Below are positions 27,563 to 35,498 of a DNA stretch of 64,000 nt, one piece after another. The notes beneath the pieces were generated by a model. That model had not been told where the DNA came from. It made no database searches and saw only the letters and a program-made list of their open reading frames with translations. Source of the DNA: an uncultured Bacteroidales bacterium (GTDB lineage Bacteria; Bacteroidota; Bacteroidia; Bacteroidales; UBA932); assembly GCA_900321715.1 (NCBI GenBank), contig ONXC01000008.1, positions 81,677 to 145,676 of the forward strand, in the 5' to 3' direction. The translations under genes and the position numbers were made by a program. How positions within the stretch are numbered: position 1 is the stretch's first letter; every line of letters starts with the position of its first letter.

Positions 27563-28379
27563 CAAAATCGGGGTTGATGATGATTCGGCCGCAGTGCTCA
27601 CAGATGATGAGCTTGCGGTTTGAGGCAATCTCTACCCGGCGCTGGGGAGTGATGGTGTTGAAGCATCCTCCGCAGGAGTCTCCGTTGTAGATACCAACCA
27701 CGGCAAGGTGGTTGTTCACGCTTGCACGGATACGCTCATAGGCGCTCATGGTACGGGCGTCGATCTTGGCGGCGCACTCTTCCCTGCGGGCACGGAGAAC
27801 GGCTTCTTCCTTGGCGGTTTCCTCAACGATGGTCTCAAGCTCTGCCTTCTTGGCGGCAAGGTCCTCTTCACGGATGGTGAGGCGGTCCTTTATGTCGTCA
27901 AGCTCTGCCTTCTTCTCACCAATCTCATAGCGGGTGTCGTTGATGGTTTTCTCGTCAATCTGACGGAGGAGGTCCTGGTTCTCGATCTCCTTGTTCAGGG
28001 AATCGTACTCACGGGAGTTGGTGATGGTCTCCAGCTGGTGCTGGTATTTCTGGATGGTGCCTTCATGCTCTGCGATGGACAGCTTTGCGTCTGCGATATT
28101 GCGGGTGAGCTGATCCACCACGGCCGATATGGAAGCGCTGCGCTCCTTGAGGGTTGCGATCTCATTTTCCAGGGCCTCTACCTCTGCGGGGAGGGCGCCA
28201 CGGAGCTGGATGATCTTGTCAATCTCTGAATCTGCGGCCTGAAGCTGATAGAGGGTCTTGAGCTTTTCCTCAACGCTCATCTCAGAGTCTCCGAAAGACT
28301 TCTGGAGAGATACGAAGGTTTCCCTGTTGTCGATGGGAGCCTCTACTTTCTTGGCTGCTGTTGTTTTTTTGGTTGCCAT
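27555..28379 (-). CDS. Coiled-coil protein with C4 zinc ribbon
   Basis: 274 residues. The start is Lys/Ala-rich, residues about 35-200 form a long coiled coil, and a C-terminal zinc ribbon carries the four cysteines CGGC and CEHCG (the C4-type zinc ribbon family, DUF164-like). Proteins of this type are common in Bacteroidota next to Nif3-like genes, as here, but their role is unresolved; nucleic-acid or protein scaffolding has been suggested. A perfect 16-base palindrome lies 4 bases upstream of its ATG. Confidence 0.85.
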   Translation of the reverse strand: MATKKTTAAKKVEAPIDNRETFVSLQKSFGDSEMSVEEKLKTLYQLQAADSEIDKIIQLRGALPAEVEALENEIATLKERSASISAVVDQLTRNIADAKLSIAEHEGTIQKYQHQLETITNSREYDSLNKEIENQDLLRQIDEKTINDTRYEIGEKKAELDDIKDRLTIREEDLAAKKAELETIVEETAKEEAVLRARREECAAKIDARTMSAYERIRASVNNHLAVVGIYNGDSCGGCFNTITPQRRVEIASNRKLIICEHCGRIIINPDFDA

Positions 28380-28383
28380 ATGT

Positions 28384-28399
28384 AATAAATCGATTTATT
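28384..28399. promoter_or_regulatory. Perfect palindrome between nif3-like and zinc-ribbon genes
   Basis: AATAAATCGATTTATT is fully self-complementary. It covers the stop of the Nif3-like gene and ends 4 bases before the next ATG. It could be a small operator or an intergenic pairing site; it has no T-run to act as a terminator. Confidence 0.4.
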
Positions 28400-29186
28400 T
28401 ATGCATCACAAAATAGTGGACGGGATTGCTCCTGTCCAGCGTGCCGGATGAATAGCTTGCAAAGGTAGGAAAATTTTTCCGTATTTGCGTAAGCAAAATG
28501 TCCACAATGTCAACTTCGCTCTCAAAATGGCCGATATCCATCACCATGAAGCCATCCCGGGTGAAGAAATTGTGATAAGATACATCGGCCGTGATATAAA
28601 GCTGCGCTCCGGCACAGAAGGCCGATTCAATCTCCGAGCCTCCGCTTCCGCCAAGCACCGCAACGCGGCTGATAGGGCCCGGGGTGGGCCTTGAGCTTCT
28701 GATAAGAGTAAGGCCGAAAGCCTTCCCCACATACTCCAGAGCCTCATTTCCGGAAAGCGGCCGGGGCAGGGTGCCAATGCACCCAAGGCCATTCCCGCAT
28801 GCATCCTTCTCAAGGATCTCAATGTTCTGAAGGCCAAGCTTAAGGGCCATTGCCCAGCTCACGCCCTGAGGCACTTTATCGGCCGATGTATGGGCGGCAT
28901 AAACCGCCACCCCGCTGCGGATTGCTGCCATTACGGTGGCCCCCACAGGATCCTGAGGCCCAATCTGCTTGAGCCCGTGGAAAATGAGCGGATGATGCGT
29001 CACAACCATGTTGCAGCCCCTTGAGAGAGCTTCCTCAATGAGCTCCACGGTGCAGTCAAACCCCACCAGGACCCCCTTCACCTCATCCTCCGGACCCCCT
29101 ATGAGAAGCCCGCTGTTGTCCCAGCACTCCTGCACCCCGCGGGGTGCAAACGCCTCTATGGCCCTTACGATGTCCTTTACCTGCAT
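28395..29186 (-). CDS. Nif3-like dinuclear metal protein
   Basis: 263 residues of the NIF3/DUF34 family: VKDIVRAIEAFAP at the start, the metal-binding histidines of THHPLIFHG and AAHTSADK, and DIGHFESE near the end. It forms hexameric dinuclear-metal rings; a GTP cyclohydrolase-like fold is discussed but the function is not settled. It is the short form, without the 100-residue inserted domain found in many relatives. It overlaps the MerR-type gene by 10 bases. Confidence 0.9.
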   Translation of the reverse strand: MQVKDIVRAIEAFAPRGVQECWDNSGLLIGGPEDEVKGVLVGFDCTVELIEEALSRGCNMVVTHHPLIFHGLKQIGPQDPVGATVMAAIRSGVAVYAAHTSADKVPQGVSWAMALKLGLQNIEILEKDACGNGLGCIGTLPRPLSGNEALEYVGKAFGLTLIRSSRPTPGPISRVAVLGGSGGSEIESAFCAGAQLYITADVSYHNFFTRDGFMVMDIGHFESEVDIVDILLTQIRKNFPTFASYSSGTLDRSNPVHYFVMHK

Positions 29187-29500
29187 AATACCTCCCTCAC
29201 TGCAACAAGCTGTTCACGGATGACCTTAAGGCTGTCCAGGGCCTTCACGCGGCGGTCTACGCTGCGGTGGTCCTCCCTCATCTTCTGCATCGCCCCCTCC
29301 AGGGTAAGTCCCTGCTTCTTGACCATGAACTGGATCTGCTTCAGGGTCTCTATATCCTCAGGATGGTACAGGCGGTTACCCTTTGCGTTACGCTGGGGCT
29401 TCACGTACTTCTCAAAGTAATTGCTCCAGTAACGTACGGCCGACGGCGCTTCAGAAAGCATATCGGCCACCTCTCCCATTGTGTACAGCAGTTTAGCCAT
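29177..29500 (-). CDS. MerR-type HTH regulator
   Basis: 107 residues from MAKLLYTMGEVADML. The N-terminal MerR helix-turn-helix covers about residues 4-70, including VRYWSNYF and NRLYHPEDIETLKQIQ, followed by a short coiled dimer helix. There is no effector domain. It is the common Bacteroidota MerR-like protein found beside trmB and nif3. A longer reading upstream overlaps trmB and is not supported. It starts 2 bases from the trmB stop. Its target is unknown. Confidence 0.85.
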   Translation of the reverse strand: MAKLLYTMGEVADMLSEAPSAVRYWSNYFEKYVKPQRNAKGNRLYHPEDIETLKQIQFMVKKQGLTLEGAMQKMREDHRSVDRRVKALDSLKVIREQLVAVREVLCR

Positions 29501-29501
29501 A

Positions 29502-30410
29502 TTACTGTTTTTTGTTAGGTTGATGCGAAAATGAACGGCGGGGGCCCTCCTGCTCCAGCCAATAATAGTGGTCAAACGCCTCTCCCGGTCCCACAAACGC
29601 CCCCTCATGCTCCAGCGTGAACGCCATATACGTTATGGGCAGCCCCATCTCAAGGAACATCTTCTCATAGAACGTCTGCACTGAGGTAACTTCCTCAACA
29701 GAGAGGGGATACATGTCCTGGAACCTCTGGCCACCCTCGGCCGGATAAGAGGGAGGGGCCCACGAAGTGGGAGGGGTCGGCGCAGCCGACGGTTCAAGGA
29801 TATGTATCCCCTCTCTGTAAACATCTGTACCATAGGCCAATACATTCAAATTATTGACCTTACATACAGCCTGGGTGTATTCGTAGAGGTAGCGTGAATC
29901 CGTTTTGAGATGGATGAGGCCGCCGGGGCGGAGGAAGCCGCGGTAGCGCTCCAGGAACATGGGCGACGAAAGTCTGGCATTCTCTGAGCCGCGAAGCTGG
30001 GGATCGGAGAAAGTGAGCCAGATTTCAGAAACCTCGGAAGGGCCGAAGAAAGCCCCTATGAACTCAATCCTGGTACGAAGGAAAGCCACATTTGGGAGAT
30101 TGTTCTCCGTGGCGAATTTGGCCCCGGACCACAGGCGTGCGCCTTTGATGTCTACGCCTATATAATTGACCTCAGGATGCCTCAGGGCTAGGGCGATAGT
30201 ATAATCCCCCTTGCCACATCCAAGCTCCAGGACAATGGGATGGTCATTACCGAACATCTCCTTCCCCCAGTTGCCCTTGATGGGATGATCCTTAAGGACA
30301 AGCGCCTTGGAACCGGGAGCCTTTGGAGCCAGCACGGCCGATGCATCCGGCTGCAGGAGGCAGCGGAAGGTAGCATTCTGAGCAAATTTTTTCAGTTTCC
30401 CGTGACCCAT
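29502..30410 (-). CDS. trmB: tRNA (guanine-46-N7)-methyltransferase, with in-frame insert
   Basis: 302 residues, about 45 longer than the Bacteroidota form I know. The SAM motif is VLELGCGKGDYT, followed by the family blocks VDIKGARLWSGA, FLRTRIEF, IWLTFSDPQ and HLKTDSRYLYEYT. It methylates G46 of tRNA using SAM. An extra Pro/Ser-rich stretch (about residues 198-237, EPSAAPTPPTSWAPPSYPAE) is encoded by a palindromic repeat inserted in frame between REGIHI and SVEEVTSVQTFYE, just where other TrmB proteins have a short loop. The catalytic part looks intact, so the enzyme is probably active. Confidence 0.93.
   Translation of the reverse strand: MGHGKLKKFAQNATFRCLLQPDASAVLAPKAPGSKALVLKDHPIKGNWGKEMFGNDHPIVLELGCGKGDYTIALALRHPEVNYIGVDIKGARLWSGAKFATENNLPNVAFLRTRIEFIGAFFGPSEVSEIWLTFSDPQLRGSENARLSSPMFLERYRGFLRPGGLIHLKTDSRYLYEYTQAVCKVNNLNVLAYGTDVYREGIHILEPSAAPTPPTSWAPPSYPAEGGQRFQDMYPLSVEEVTSVQTFYEKMFLEMGLPITYMAFTLEHEGAFVGPGEAFDHYYWLEQEGPRRSFSHQPNKKQ
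29699..29817. repeat. Inverted-repeat element inserted in trmB
   Basis: 27-base arms at 29699-29725 and 29791-29817 are complementary at 25 positions. The 65-base interior carries further hairpins (CCCAC/GTGGG, GTCGGC/GCCGAC) and shares GGGAGGGGCCCAC, GTGGGAGGGGTCG and CCACCCTCGG with the atpA-atpG spacer at 48171-48290. The reading frame stays open across it. Confidence 0.8.
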
Positions 30411-31546
30411 TACTTCCTGTTACGGTTCTTACGGCGTTTCTTACGTTTTTTCTCAGGATCAAACCTGTTGATTGCATCGTCACCCACGGCCGATACAAAC
30501 TCAGGAGAGCGCTCCGGCTCTTCCTGAAGCGTGGCGGGACGCTCACCGCGGCGGTTCATGGCCTGGATCTCCCTCACTTCATCGGCCGATAATCCATAAA
30601 CCTTAGCAAGAGAGCCCTTCTCGTAGGAGAAATACAGCATCCCGGCAAGGATGTCAGTCTTCACAAGGAAAGCCTGGCCGTCCTCAAGTTCAAGGGGTTC
30701 GTTAACGCGGGGAAGGCGTGAACGGGCATCCGTGTATGCTGCAACCTCATAATTGAGACAGCACTTTAGCTTTCCGCACTGGCCGGCAAGCTTCTGGGGA
30801 TTCAGGGAAAGGTCCTGGACGCGGGCGGCTGCGGTGGTGATGGACTTGAACTCCGTGATGTAGTTGGCGCAGCACAGCTCACGGCCGCAAACGCCAAGGC
30901 CGCCAATGAGGCCGGCCTCCTGACGGGCGCCAATCTGCTTCATCTCTACGCGGATATGGAATTCCTCCGCGAAATCCTTGATAAGCTGACGGAAGTCCAC
31001 GCGGCCATCGGCAATGTAATAGAAGATGGCCTTGGTGCCGTCTCCCTGGAACTCCACATCCCCTATCTTCATCTCCAGACCAAGGTTTGCGGCAAGCACG
31101 CGGGCGCGGATCATGGTCTCCTCCTCGCGGGCAATTGCCTCCTGCCAGCGCTGGATGTCAAAGGGGCGCGCTTTACGGTATATTTTCTTGAGTTCCTGCT
31201 GCGCAGGGTCTACGCCCTTGCACTTCATCTGGCGGGCAACCACGGGGCCCTCAAGGGTAACAATTCCTAGGTCGTGCCCGGTTGCGGCCTCTACCACAAC
31301 AAGGTCTCCGGTCTTGATACTCTGGCCGGAAGCATTCACGTAGATGCCCTTACGGGTGTTCTTGAAACGGACCTCGAAGTAGCCGTCCCACTGCTCCTGG
31401 GCTATGCCCTTGAGGGTATCATATACCTCAAGCTTGCAGCAGCCCTGACGGTAGCGTATATCTTTTTCTCCCGATTCCTCGTCTGTCACAACCGTACAGC
31501 CGCGGAAGCAGTCGAACTGGATTGATTCATTGCTATAATCTTTCAT
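30410..31546 (-). CDS. PSP1-domain protein (YaaT/RicT-like)
   Basis: 378 residues. The PSP1 C-terminal domain region contains the conserved cysteine pairs CGRELCC and CGKLKCC and the block DFRQLIKDFAEEFHIRVEMKQIGARQEA. The C-terminus is a Lys/Arg tail (KKRKKRRKNRNRK) likely to bind RNA or DNA. In Bacillus the relative YaaT/RicT binds an iron-sulfur cluster and aids RNase Y-dependent RNA processing and sporulation; a similar RNA-linked role is possible here, while sporulation is not. It overlaps the holB-like gene by 4 bases, and its neighbours (holB-like, trmB) match the usual synteny. Confidence 0.87.
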   Translation of the reverse strand: MKDYSNESIQFDCFRGCTVVTDEESGEKDIRYRQGCCKLEVYDTLKGIAQEQWDGYFEVRFKNTRKGIYVNASGQSIKTGDLVVVEAATGHDLGIVTLEGPVVARQMKCKGVDPAQQELKKIYRKARPFDIQRWQEAIAREEETMIRARVLAANLGLEMKIGDVEFQGDGTKAIFYYIADGRVDFRQLIKDFAEEFHIRVEMKQIGARQEAGLIGGLGVCGRELCCANYITEFKSITTAAARVQDLSLNPQKLAGQCGKLKCCLNYEVAAYTDARSRLPRVNEPLELEDGQAFLVKTDILAGMLYFSYEKGSLAKVYGLSADEVREIQAMNRRGERPATLQEEPERSPEFVSAVGDDAINRFDPEKKRKKRRKNRNRK

Positions 31547-32523
31547 AGCGATATATATAGTTTGCTCACAAGGTCTGTGAACAGGATTTTCTGGTTTACG
31601 TTGCGCTCAAGGAGCGTGAGGGCACGCTCCAGCGCCTCATTTGCCTTGCGGGGGAAGGTGGGTTTGAGGGCCCCTGCCATGCGGCGGAACCAGTCTCCCT
31701 CCCCTTCAGGAAGAACCGCCAGCTGCGGAGTTTTCTGGACCAGGAAGATGCGACGGAGATCCTCCGAGGCAAGCCTGCAGAAAGACTTCTGCTTCTCCCT
31801 GTCCTTAAGGTCTGCAACTGCATCAGAGGTTTCAAGCGCCTGAAGGAGATTGCGTGCGGTAAGAGCCTCCAGAATATCGTGGAAGAGGTCCCTGAGGACC
31901 GCAGCGCCGGCAACCTCACGAGCGTGGACAATGGAATTGGCCTCAAGGGAAAGCGGCTGTATCCTTATGTGAAGGCAGCGGGAGGAAATGGTCACAAGCA
32001 CCTTTTCCGGAGCCTGGGTTATGAGGAGGAAAAGCGTCTTCTGAGGCGGTTCCTCCACCATTTTGAGGAGGGCGTTTGCCGCCTGGGCGTTCATCTTTTC
32101 CGGAAGGTACATCACAACGGTGCGGTAGCCTCCCTCAACGGCGCTCAGGGAAAGCTTGTCAAGAAGCGCCCTGGCCTCGTTGACGGAGATGTTACTCTGC
32201 TTCCCTTCTATGCCGATGGCCTCATAAAGCTCGTTCTCAAAAAAGTACGGATTCTCCTGAAGGAGCTCCCTGAAAGGGCCGATAAAATTCTGGGACACTG
32301 GTTTATCCGACCCCGCCACCGGGAACACAAAGTGGATATCCGGGTGGATGAGTTTCTCCACGCGGGGATTGCCGCCGTAAAGCTCTTCAAGGAAGTTCAG
32401 GGCAATGGGGAAGGCACCGGCGCCGTCGTCCTGATGGAGGAGGATAGCGTGGGGAACGTGGCCAGTCTCCACCATCCGGTGAAGGGCCTCCACAACTTCC
32501 GTATTCCCGTAAACCTTCATCAT
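31543..32523 (-). CDS. DNA polymerase III delta-prime-like subunit
   Basis: 326 residues, AAA+ clamp-loader fold: HVPHAILLHQDDGAGAFPIAL at the degraded Walker A position, HPDIHFVFPV, then the conserved NAQAANALLKMVEEPP and LLITQAPEKVLVTISSRC. Delta-prime does not need ATP binding, so loss of the Lys-Thr of Walker A is expected. The cysteine-rich zinc module seen in most delta-prime proteins is missing: the sequence jumps from EELYGG to HPDIHF. The subunit opens the sliding clamp at the fork. It overlaps neighbours on both sides by 4 bases. Confidence 0.85.
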   Translation of the reverse strand: MMKVYGNTEVVEALHRMVETGHVPHAILLHQDDGAGAFPIALNFLEELYGGNPRVEKLIHPDIHFVFPVAGSDKPVSQNFIGPFRELLQENPYFFENELYEAIGIEGKQSNISVNEARALLDKLSLSAVEGGYRTVVMYLPEKMNAQAANALLKMVEEPPQKTLFLLITQAPEKVLVTISSRCLHIRIQPLSLEANSIVHAREVAGAAVLRDLFHDILEALTARNLLQALETSDAVADLKDREKQKSFCRLASEDLRRIFLVQKTPQLAVLPEGEGDWFRRMAGALKPTFPRKANEALERALTLLERNVNQKILFTDLVSKLYISL

Positions 32524-33488
32524 TTTCCCCTCTCTCCAACGAACCTTGCTATGGTTACAAGGCGGTCTTTGGCCGCGCCTTCAGGGAGGAAATCCAGCTG
32601 GCCGATGGCCTTCTGAATGAACTGGTCCACCTTTAGGGCGCTCTTCTCAATACCGCCACGGCTCTTTACAAATTCCAGCACCTCACGGCCAAGTTCAGGG
32701 TTATCGGCAATCCTTGTAACCTTCTCCCTTATATCGGCCTCATTATCCGCGCCTTCAAGGGCGCAGAGAAGCGGCTGGGTTATCTTCTGCTCCTTGAGAT
32801 CTATGCCCACAGGCTTTCCAAGGGCGTCTTCCCCGGCAGCGTAGTCCATCCAGTCGTCTTTCACCTGGAAGGCCATTCCAAGCAGCCTGGCAAACTCTCC
32901 CATTGCCTGAATGCTGTGCTCCGGGGCACCAACGGAGACCGCCGCACTAAGGGCCGATGCCTCAAAGAGCGATGCAGTCTTGCAGTAGATTATGCGCTCA
33001 TAATCCTGCTGGGTGGTGTCTCCCTTTACAGCCTTTTCCATCTGGAGGAGTTCACCCTCTGCGAGATGGCCAAGGGTTGCGGCAAATATCCTTGTTACCC
33101 TGTCTGTGTTTCTGGATGCGCCAAGGATGGTGTTAACCGCCTTTACCAGCCAGAAATCACCTATGAGGACGGAAGCGTGGGGGTTAAGGAAACTTGCCAC
33201 TGTTGGACGGCCCCTTCTTTCAGAAGCGCAGTCCACTACGTCGTCGTGAAGGAGGGTGGCATTATGGAGAAGTTCCGCAGCAGCAGCAAACTTTATGGTG
33301 TCGTCGTTAGGAGCCCCCACTGCATCGGCACAGAGAAGTGCCAGGGAAGGCCTCATCATCTTGCCGGGATTTTCCCTGAGGGAACGGTTGGTGGCGTCAA
33401 GAAGGGATACGTCAGAGCGGAGGGCGTCTTCTATGACACTCTCCACCTTACCCAGCCAGGGCTGCAGATATGCTTTAATCTCCTTCAA
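32520..33488 (-). CDS. Trans-polyprenyl diphosphate synthase
   Basis: 322 residues of the isoprenyl synthetase fold. The first aspartate motif is LLHDDVVD followed by RRGRPTV, and the second is QVKDDWMDY, both required for Mg2+ and diphosphate binding. It condenses isopentenyl diphosphate units to make the long side chain of menaquinone, the quinone of this phylum; chain length cannot be read safely. It overlaps the LOG-family gene by 14 bases and the holB-like gene by 4. Confidence 0.92.
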   Translation of the reverse strand: MKEIKAYLQPWLGKVESVIEDALRSDVSLLDATNRSLRENPGKMMRPSLALLCADAVGAPNDDTIKFAAAAELLHNATLLHDDVVDCASERRGRPTVASFLNPHASVLIGDFWLVKAVNTILGASRNTDRVTRIFAATLGHLAEGELLQMEKAVKGDTTQQDYERIIYCKTASLFEASALSAAVSVGAPEHSIQAMGEFARLLGMAFQVKDDWMDYAAGEDALGKPVGIDLKEQKITQPLLCALEGADNEADIREKVTRIADNPELGREVLEFVKSRGGIEKSALKVDQFIQKAIGQLDFLPEGAAKDRLVTIARFVGERGK

Positions 33489-34008
33489 AATATTCCAGCA
33501 GTTCTTCTACGGTTTCAGGGAACTTCACAAGGGCTCGGTCCCGGGGCTCCAGCATTCCGGTTTCCACAAAATGGTCCAGAAGGGCCTTCAGGGGGTTATA
33601 GAAGCCGTCCAGATTGAGGGCATAAAGGTCTCCGGCGTATTTACTCAGTTTTCTCAGGGTATGGGTCTCCATGAATTCATCCATGGTGCCGATTCCCCCG
33701 GGAAGGGCTATTGCAGCCACGGTGCCTTCACGCATGGCGGCCTTGCGGCTTGCCATGGAGTCTGTCCAGATTACCCTGGAGACGGCCGGATTCTCAAGGC
33801 CCCTCATAAACTCAGGGAGCACCGCGGTATGGTCTCCGCCACACTTCACCGATTCATCCGTGATGGCGCCCATGGTGCCAATCTTTCCGCCTCCGGACAC
33901 AAGGCCGTAGCCCTTTGCGTGAAGCCCGCGCGTGAGTTTACGTGCGGCCTCATTATACTTGGGGTCAATCTTTACACTGGCGCTGCAGAAAACCGCAATC
34001 TTTTTCAT
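33475..34008 (-). CDS. LOG-family nucleoside monophosphate phosphoribohydrolase
   Basis: 177 residues of the TIGR00730/LOG family with a Rossmann fold. Motifs are SGGGKIGTMG near residue 40 and LPGGIGTMDEFME near 103, which hold the catalytic Arg/Glu region. Members release ribose 5-phosphate from AMP-like or cytokinin nucleotides; the real bacterial substrate is uncertain. It is cytoplasmic. It starts 9 bases after the thioredoxin stop. Confidence 0.9.
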   Translation of the reverse strand: MKKIAVFCSASVKIDPKYNEAARKLTRGLHAKGYGLVSGGGKIGTMGAITDESVKCGGDHTAVLPEFMRGLENPAVSRVIWTDSMASRKAAMREGTVAAIALPGGIGTMDEFMETHTLRKLSKYAGDLYALNLDGFYNPLKALLDHFVETGMLEPRDRALVKFPETVEELLEYFEGD

Positions 34009-34017
34009 GCCCCGCCC

Positions 34018-34329
34018 CTACAGATTTGCCTTGATTTTCTCAAGAAGTGCAGGCTTGGGCATTGCGCCCACGGTCTTGTCCACTATCTCACCGTTCTTCA
34101 CAAAGAGAAGGGTGGGGATGCTCATGATGCGGTACTGGGCGGCAATTTCGTCGGCGTCGTCCACATTCACCTTCACAACGGTGATCTGGTCCGGCATCTC
34201 TTCCTCTACCTGGTCAAGGATGGGGGAAAGCATACGGCAGGGACCGCACCAGGTGGCCCAGAAATCCACAATTACAAGCTTTGAGTCCTGCAGGAGCTCA
34301 TTGAAATTGGTATTTGTTGCTACTTTCAT
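34018..34329 (-). CDS. trxA: Thioredoxin
   Basis: 103 residues with the active site WCGPC (Cys28 and Cys31), the cis-Pro region SIPTLLFVKNGE and the normal thioredoxin length. It reduces disulfides in cytoplasmic proteins such as ribonucleotide reductase. It has its own promoter and is first of the long minus-strand run that ends with rnfA. Confidence 0.96.
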   Translation of the reverse strand: MKVATNTNFNELLQDSKLVIVDFWATWCGPCRMLSPILDQVEEEMPDQITVVKVNVDDADEIAAQYRIMSIPTLLFVKNGEIVDKTVGAMPKPALLEKIKANL

Positions 34330-34352
34330 AACTGTACATTTTTATCAAGTTA

Positions 34353-34383
34353 CAAATATACAAAAAAATATCCTCCCTTCAAA
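34353..34383 (-). promoter_or_regulatory. Promoter of trxA and the following run
   Basis: TTTG (34380-34383) and TATATTTG (34353-34360) on the minus strand are 19 bases apart; the ATG lies 23 bases further. The -33 element sits inside the terminator hairpin of the upstream gene. Confidence 0.8.
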
Positions 34384-34399
34384 CGCGTTGAAAGGAGGA
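34362..34399 (-). terminator. Terminator of the outer-membrane barrel gene
   Basis: A 12-13-base stem (TCCTCCTTTCAA with TTGAAGGGAGGA, loop around CGCG) is followed by TATTTTTTT on the minus strand. It overlaps the trxA promoter. Confidence 0.85.
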
Positions 34400-34421
34400 C
34401 ATTAATCTTTGATTAATTGCC

Positions 34422-35120
34422 CTAGAAGAACAGGGCGGCGGTAATCTTTATACCCTGGTAGTTCTTGATGTCCTTGTAGTAGGCCTTTACGTCGTTGGCT
34501 ATCTGGGCGGAATCAATCTTTCCGTCGTTGTACAGATTGCCAAGGTTCATGTACCACTGGACACTTACCTGGAAGTGCTCAAGCAGGGTTATGCCGCCAC
34601 CGATGCCAAAGCCGTACTCCAGGCCGTTCTTCACGTTATTGAGGGCTGCGTTTACATCGGCATCCGTGATTGAGCCGTTTGCAACGCCCTCCCCTACCTG
34701 GGAGAATGTGTCCTTGCCCTTATACACTGCATAGCCCACGAAAGGCTCAAAGAGCAGGTATGGACGGGCAACAAGGATGTCAATTCCAAACTGAAGGCCT
34801 GCCGACAGCTCCAGATAGCCGGTAGAGCTCTGGAATGAGTTCATGGCATTCTGATATGTGCCTTCGGTGATGGTCTTGTATGCATCGGAACCCTTCATCT
34901 GGTACAGGAGCTGGGGCTGGATTGCAAAGAAAGGCCCCACTTCAAGATTGTATGCCACACCGGCGTGCCATAGGCTCACGTTCTTGAGGTTTGCCATAGC
35001 GTCCTTGGTGTCTATGCTTGTGTAGGATGACGTGAATCCGCCAATTACGCCAAAACGCTGGGCCTGTGCCGCAGAAGCGCTGAGGAGAACCACTGCAATG
35101 ATGGTAAACAGTCTTTTCAT
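34422..35120 (-). CDS. Outer-membrane beta-barrel protein (PorT-like fold)
   Basis: 232 residues with a signal peptide (VVLLSASAAQA/QRFGVIGG). The mature part has the alternating strands and Gly-rich hairpins of the small outer-membrane barrel family common in Bacteroidota (RFGVIGGFTSSY, YLELSAGLQFGI, YGFGIGGGITLLE, ending KITAALFF with the usual terminal Phe). Function unknown. It is a single-gene unit with its own promoter and a strong terminator, between the RND efflux set and trxA. Confidence 0.8.
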   Translation of the reverse strand: MKRLFTIIAVVLLSASAAQAQRFGVIGGFTSSYTSIDTKDAMANLKNVSLWHAGVAYNLEVGPFFAIQPQLLYQMKGSDAYKTITEGTYQNAMNSFQSSTGYLELSAGLQFGIDILVARPYLLFEPFVGYAVYKGKDTFSQVGEGVANGSITDADVNAALNNVKNGLEYGFGIGGGITLLEHFQVSVQWYMNLGNLYNDGKIDSAQIANDVKAYYKDIKNYQGIKITAALFF

Positions 35121-35157
35121 TATAACTCTCTTTTTAGGTTAATTCTACTTGCAGAAG

Positions 35158-35165
35158 CAAAGGTA
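35158..35165 (-). promoter_or_regulatory. -7 box of the outer-membrane barrel gene
   Basis: TACCTTTG on the minus strand, 37 bases before the ATG. The -33 position falls in the 3' end of the PG0541-type gene. Confidence 0.6.
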
Positions 35166-35175
35166 GCAAAAAAAT

Positions 35176-35469
35176 CTAAATTGCATCCTCCACGGGAAGG
35201 AGGTATGCCCTGAGGCCGAGGGCACTGTTTGCGGCATCCTTTTCCCGGAGCGCATCCATGATCTTTGGTGCAAGGGAATCCTCCACGGCCGTAAGGACGG
35301 CGTGATTCTGGGCGGGCCAGGCGTGGGACCCAAGGTGGGGCTCACCGTCTACGGTTCCTCTTCCGCCAACTTCAGTCCAGACCGTGTAACCTCTCTGGCC
35401 CAAGCCTTCCAGAAGCTGGACAATCTCCTGATTGTATGCCTGATTGTATGCTATAAATATCGCTTTCAT
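35176..35469 (-). CDS. PG0541-family, PII-like efflux-associated protein
   Basis: 97 residues, small alpha/beta protein beginning MKAIFIAYNQAYNQEI, with the Gly-rich segment VGGRGTVDGEPHLGSHAW. Size, fold pattern and position directly after an RND permease match the PG0541 transporter-associated proteins of Bacteroidota, which resemble nitrogen-PII signalling proteins. It may sense a ligand or metal and tune the pump; that is inference. A short direct repeat near the start encodes YNQAYNQ. Confidence 0.75.
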   Translation of the reverse strand: MKAIFIAYNQAYNQEIVQLLEGLGQRGYTVWTEVGGRGTVDGEPHLGSHAWPAQNHAVLTAVEDSLAPKIMDALREKDAANSALGLRAYLLPVEDAI

Positions 35470-35498
35470 TTCATGAAATAAAATGTTTACGTTACCCC

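Noticed and set aside
29501-29608. Longer N-terminus of the MerR-type gene
   Set aside because: It overlaps trmB and is unlike the MerR fold; the fold begins at MAKLLYTMGEVA.
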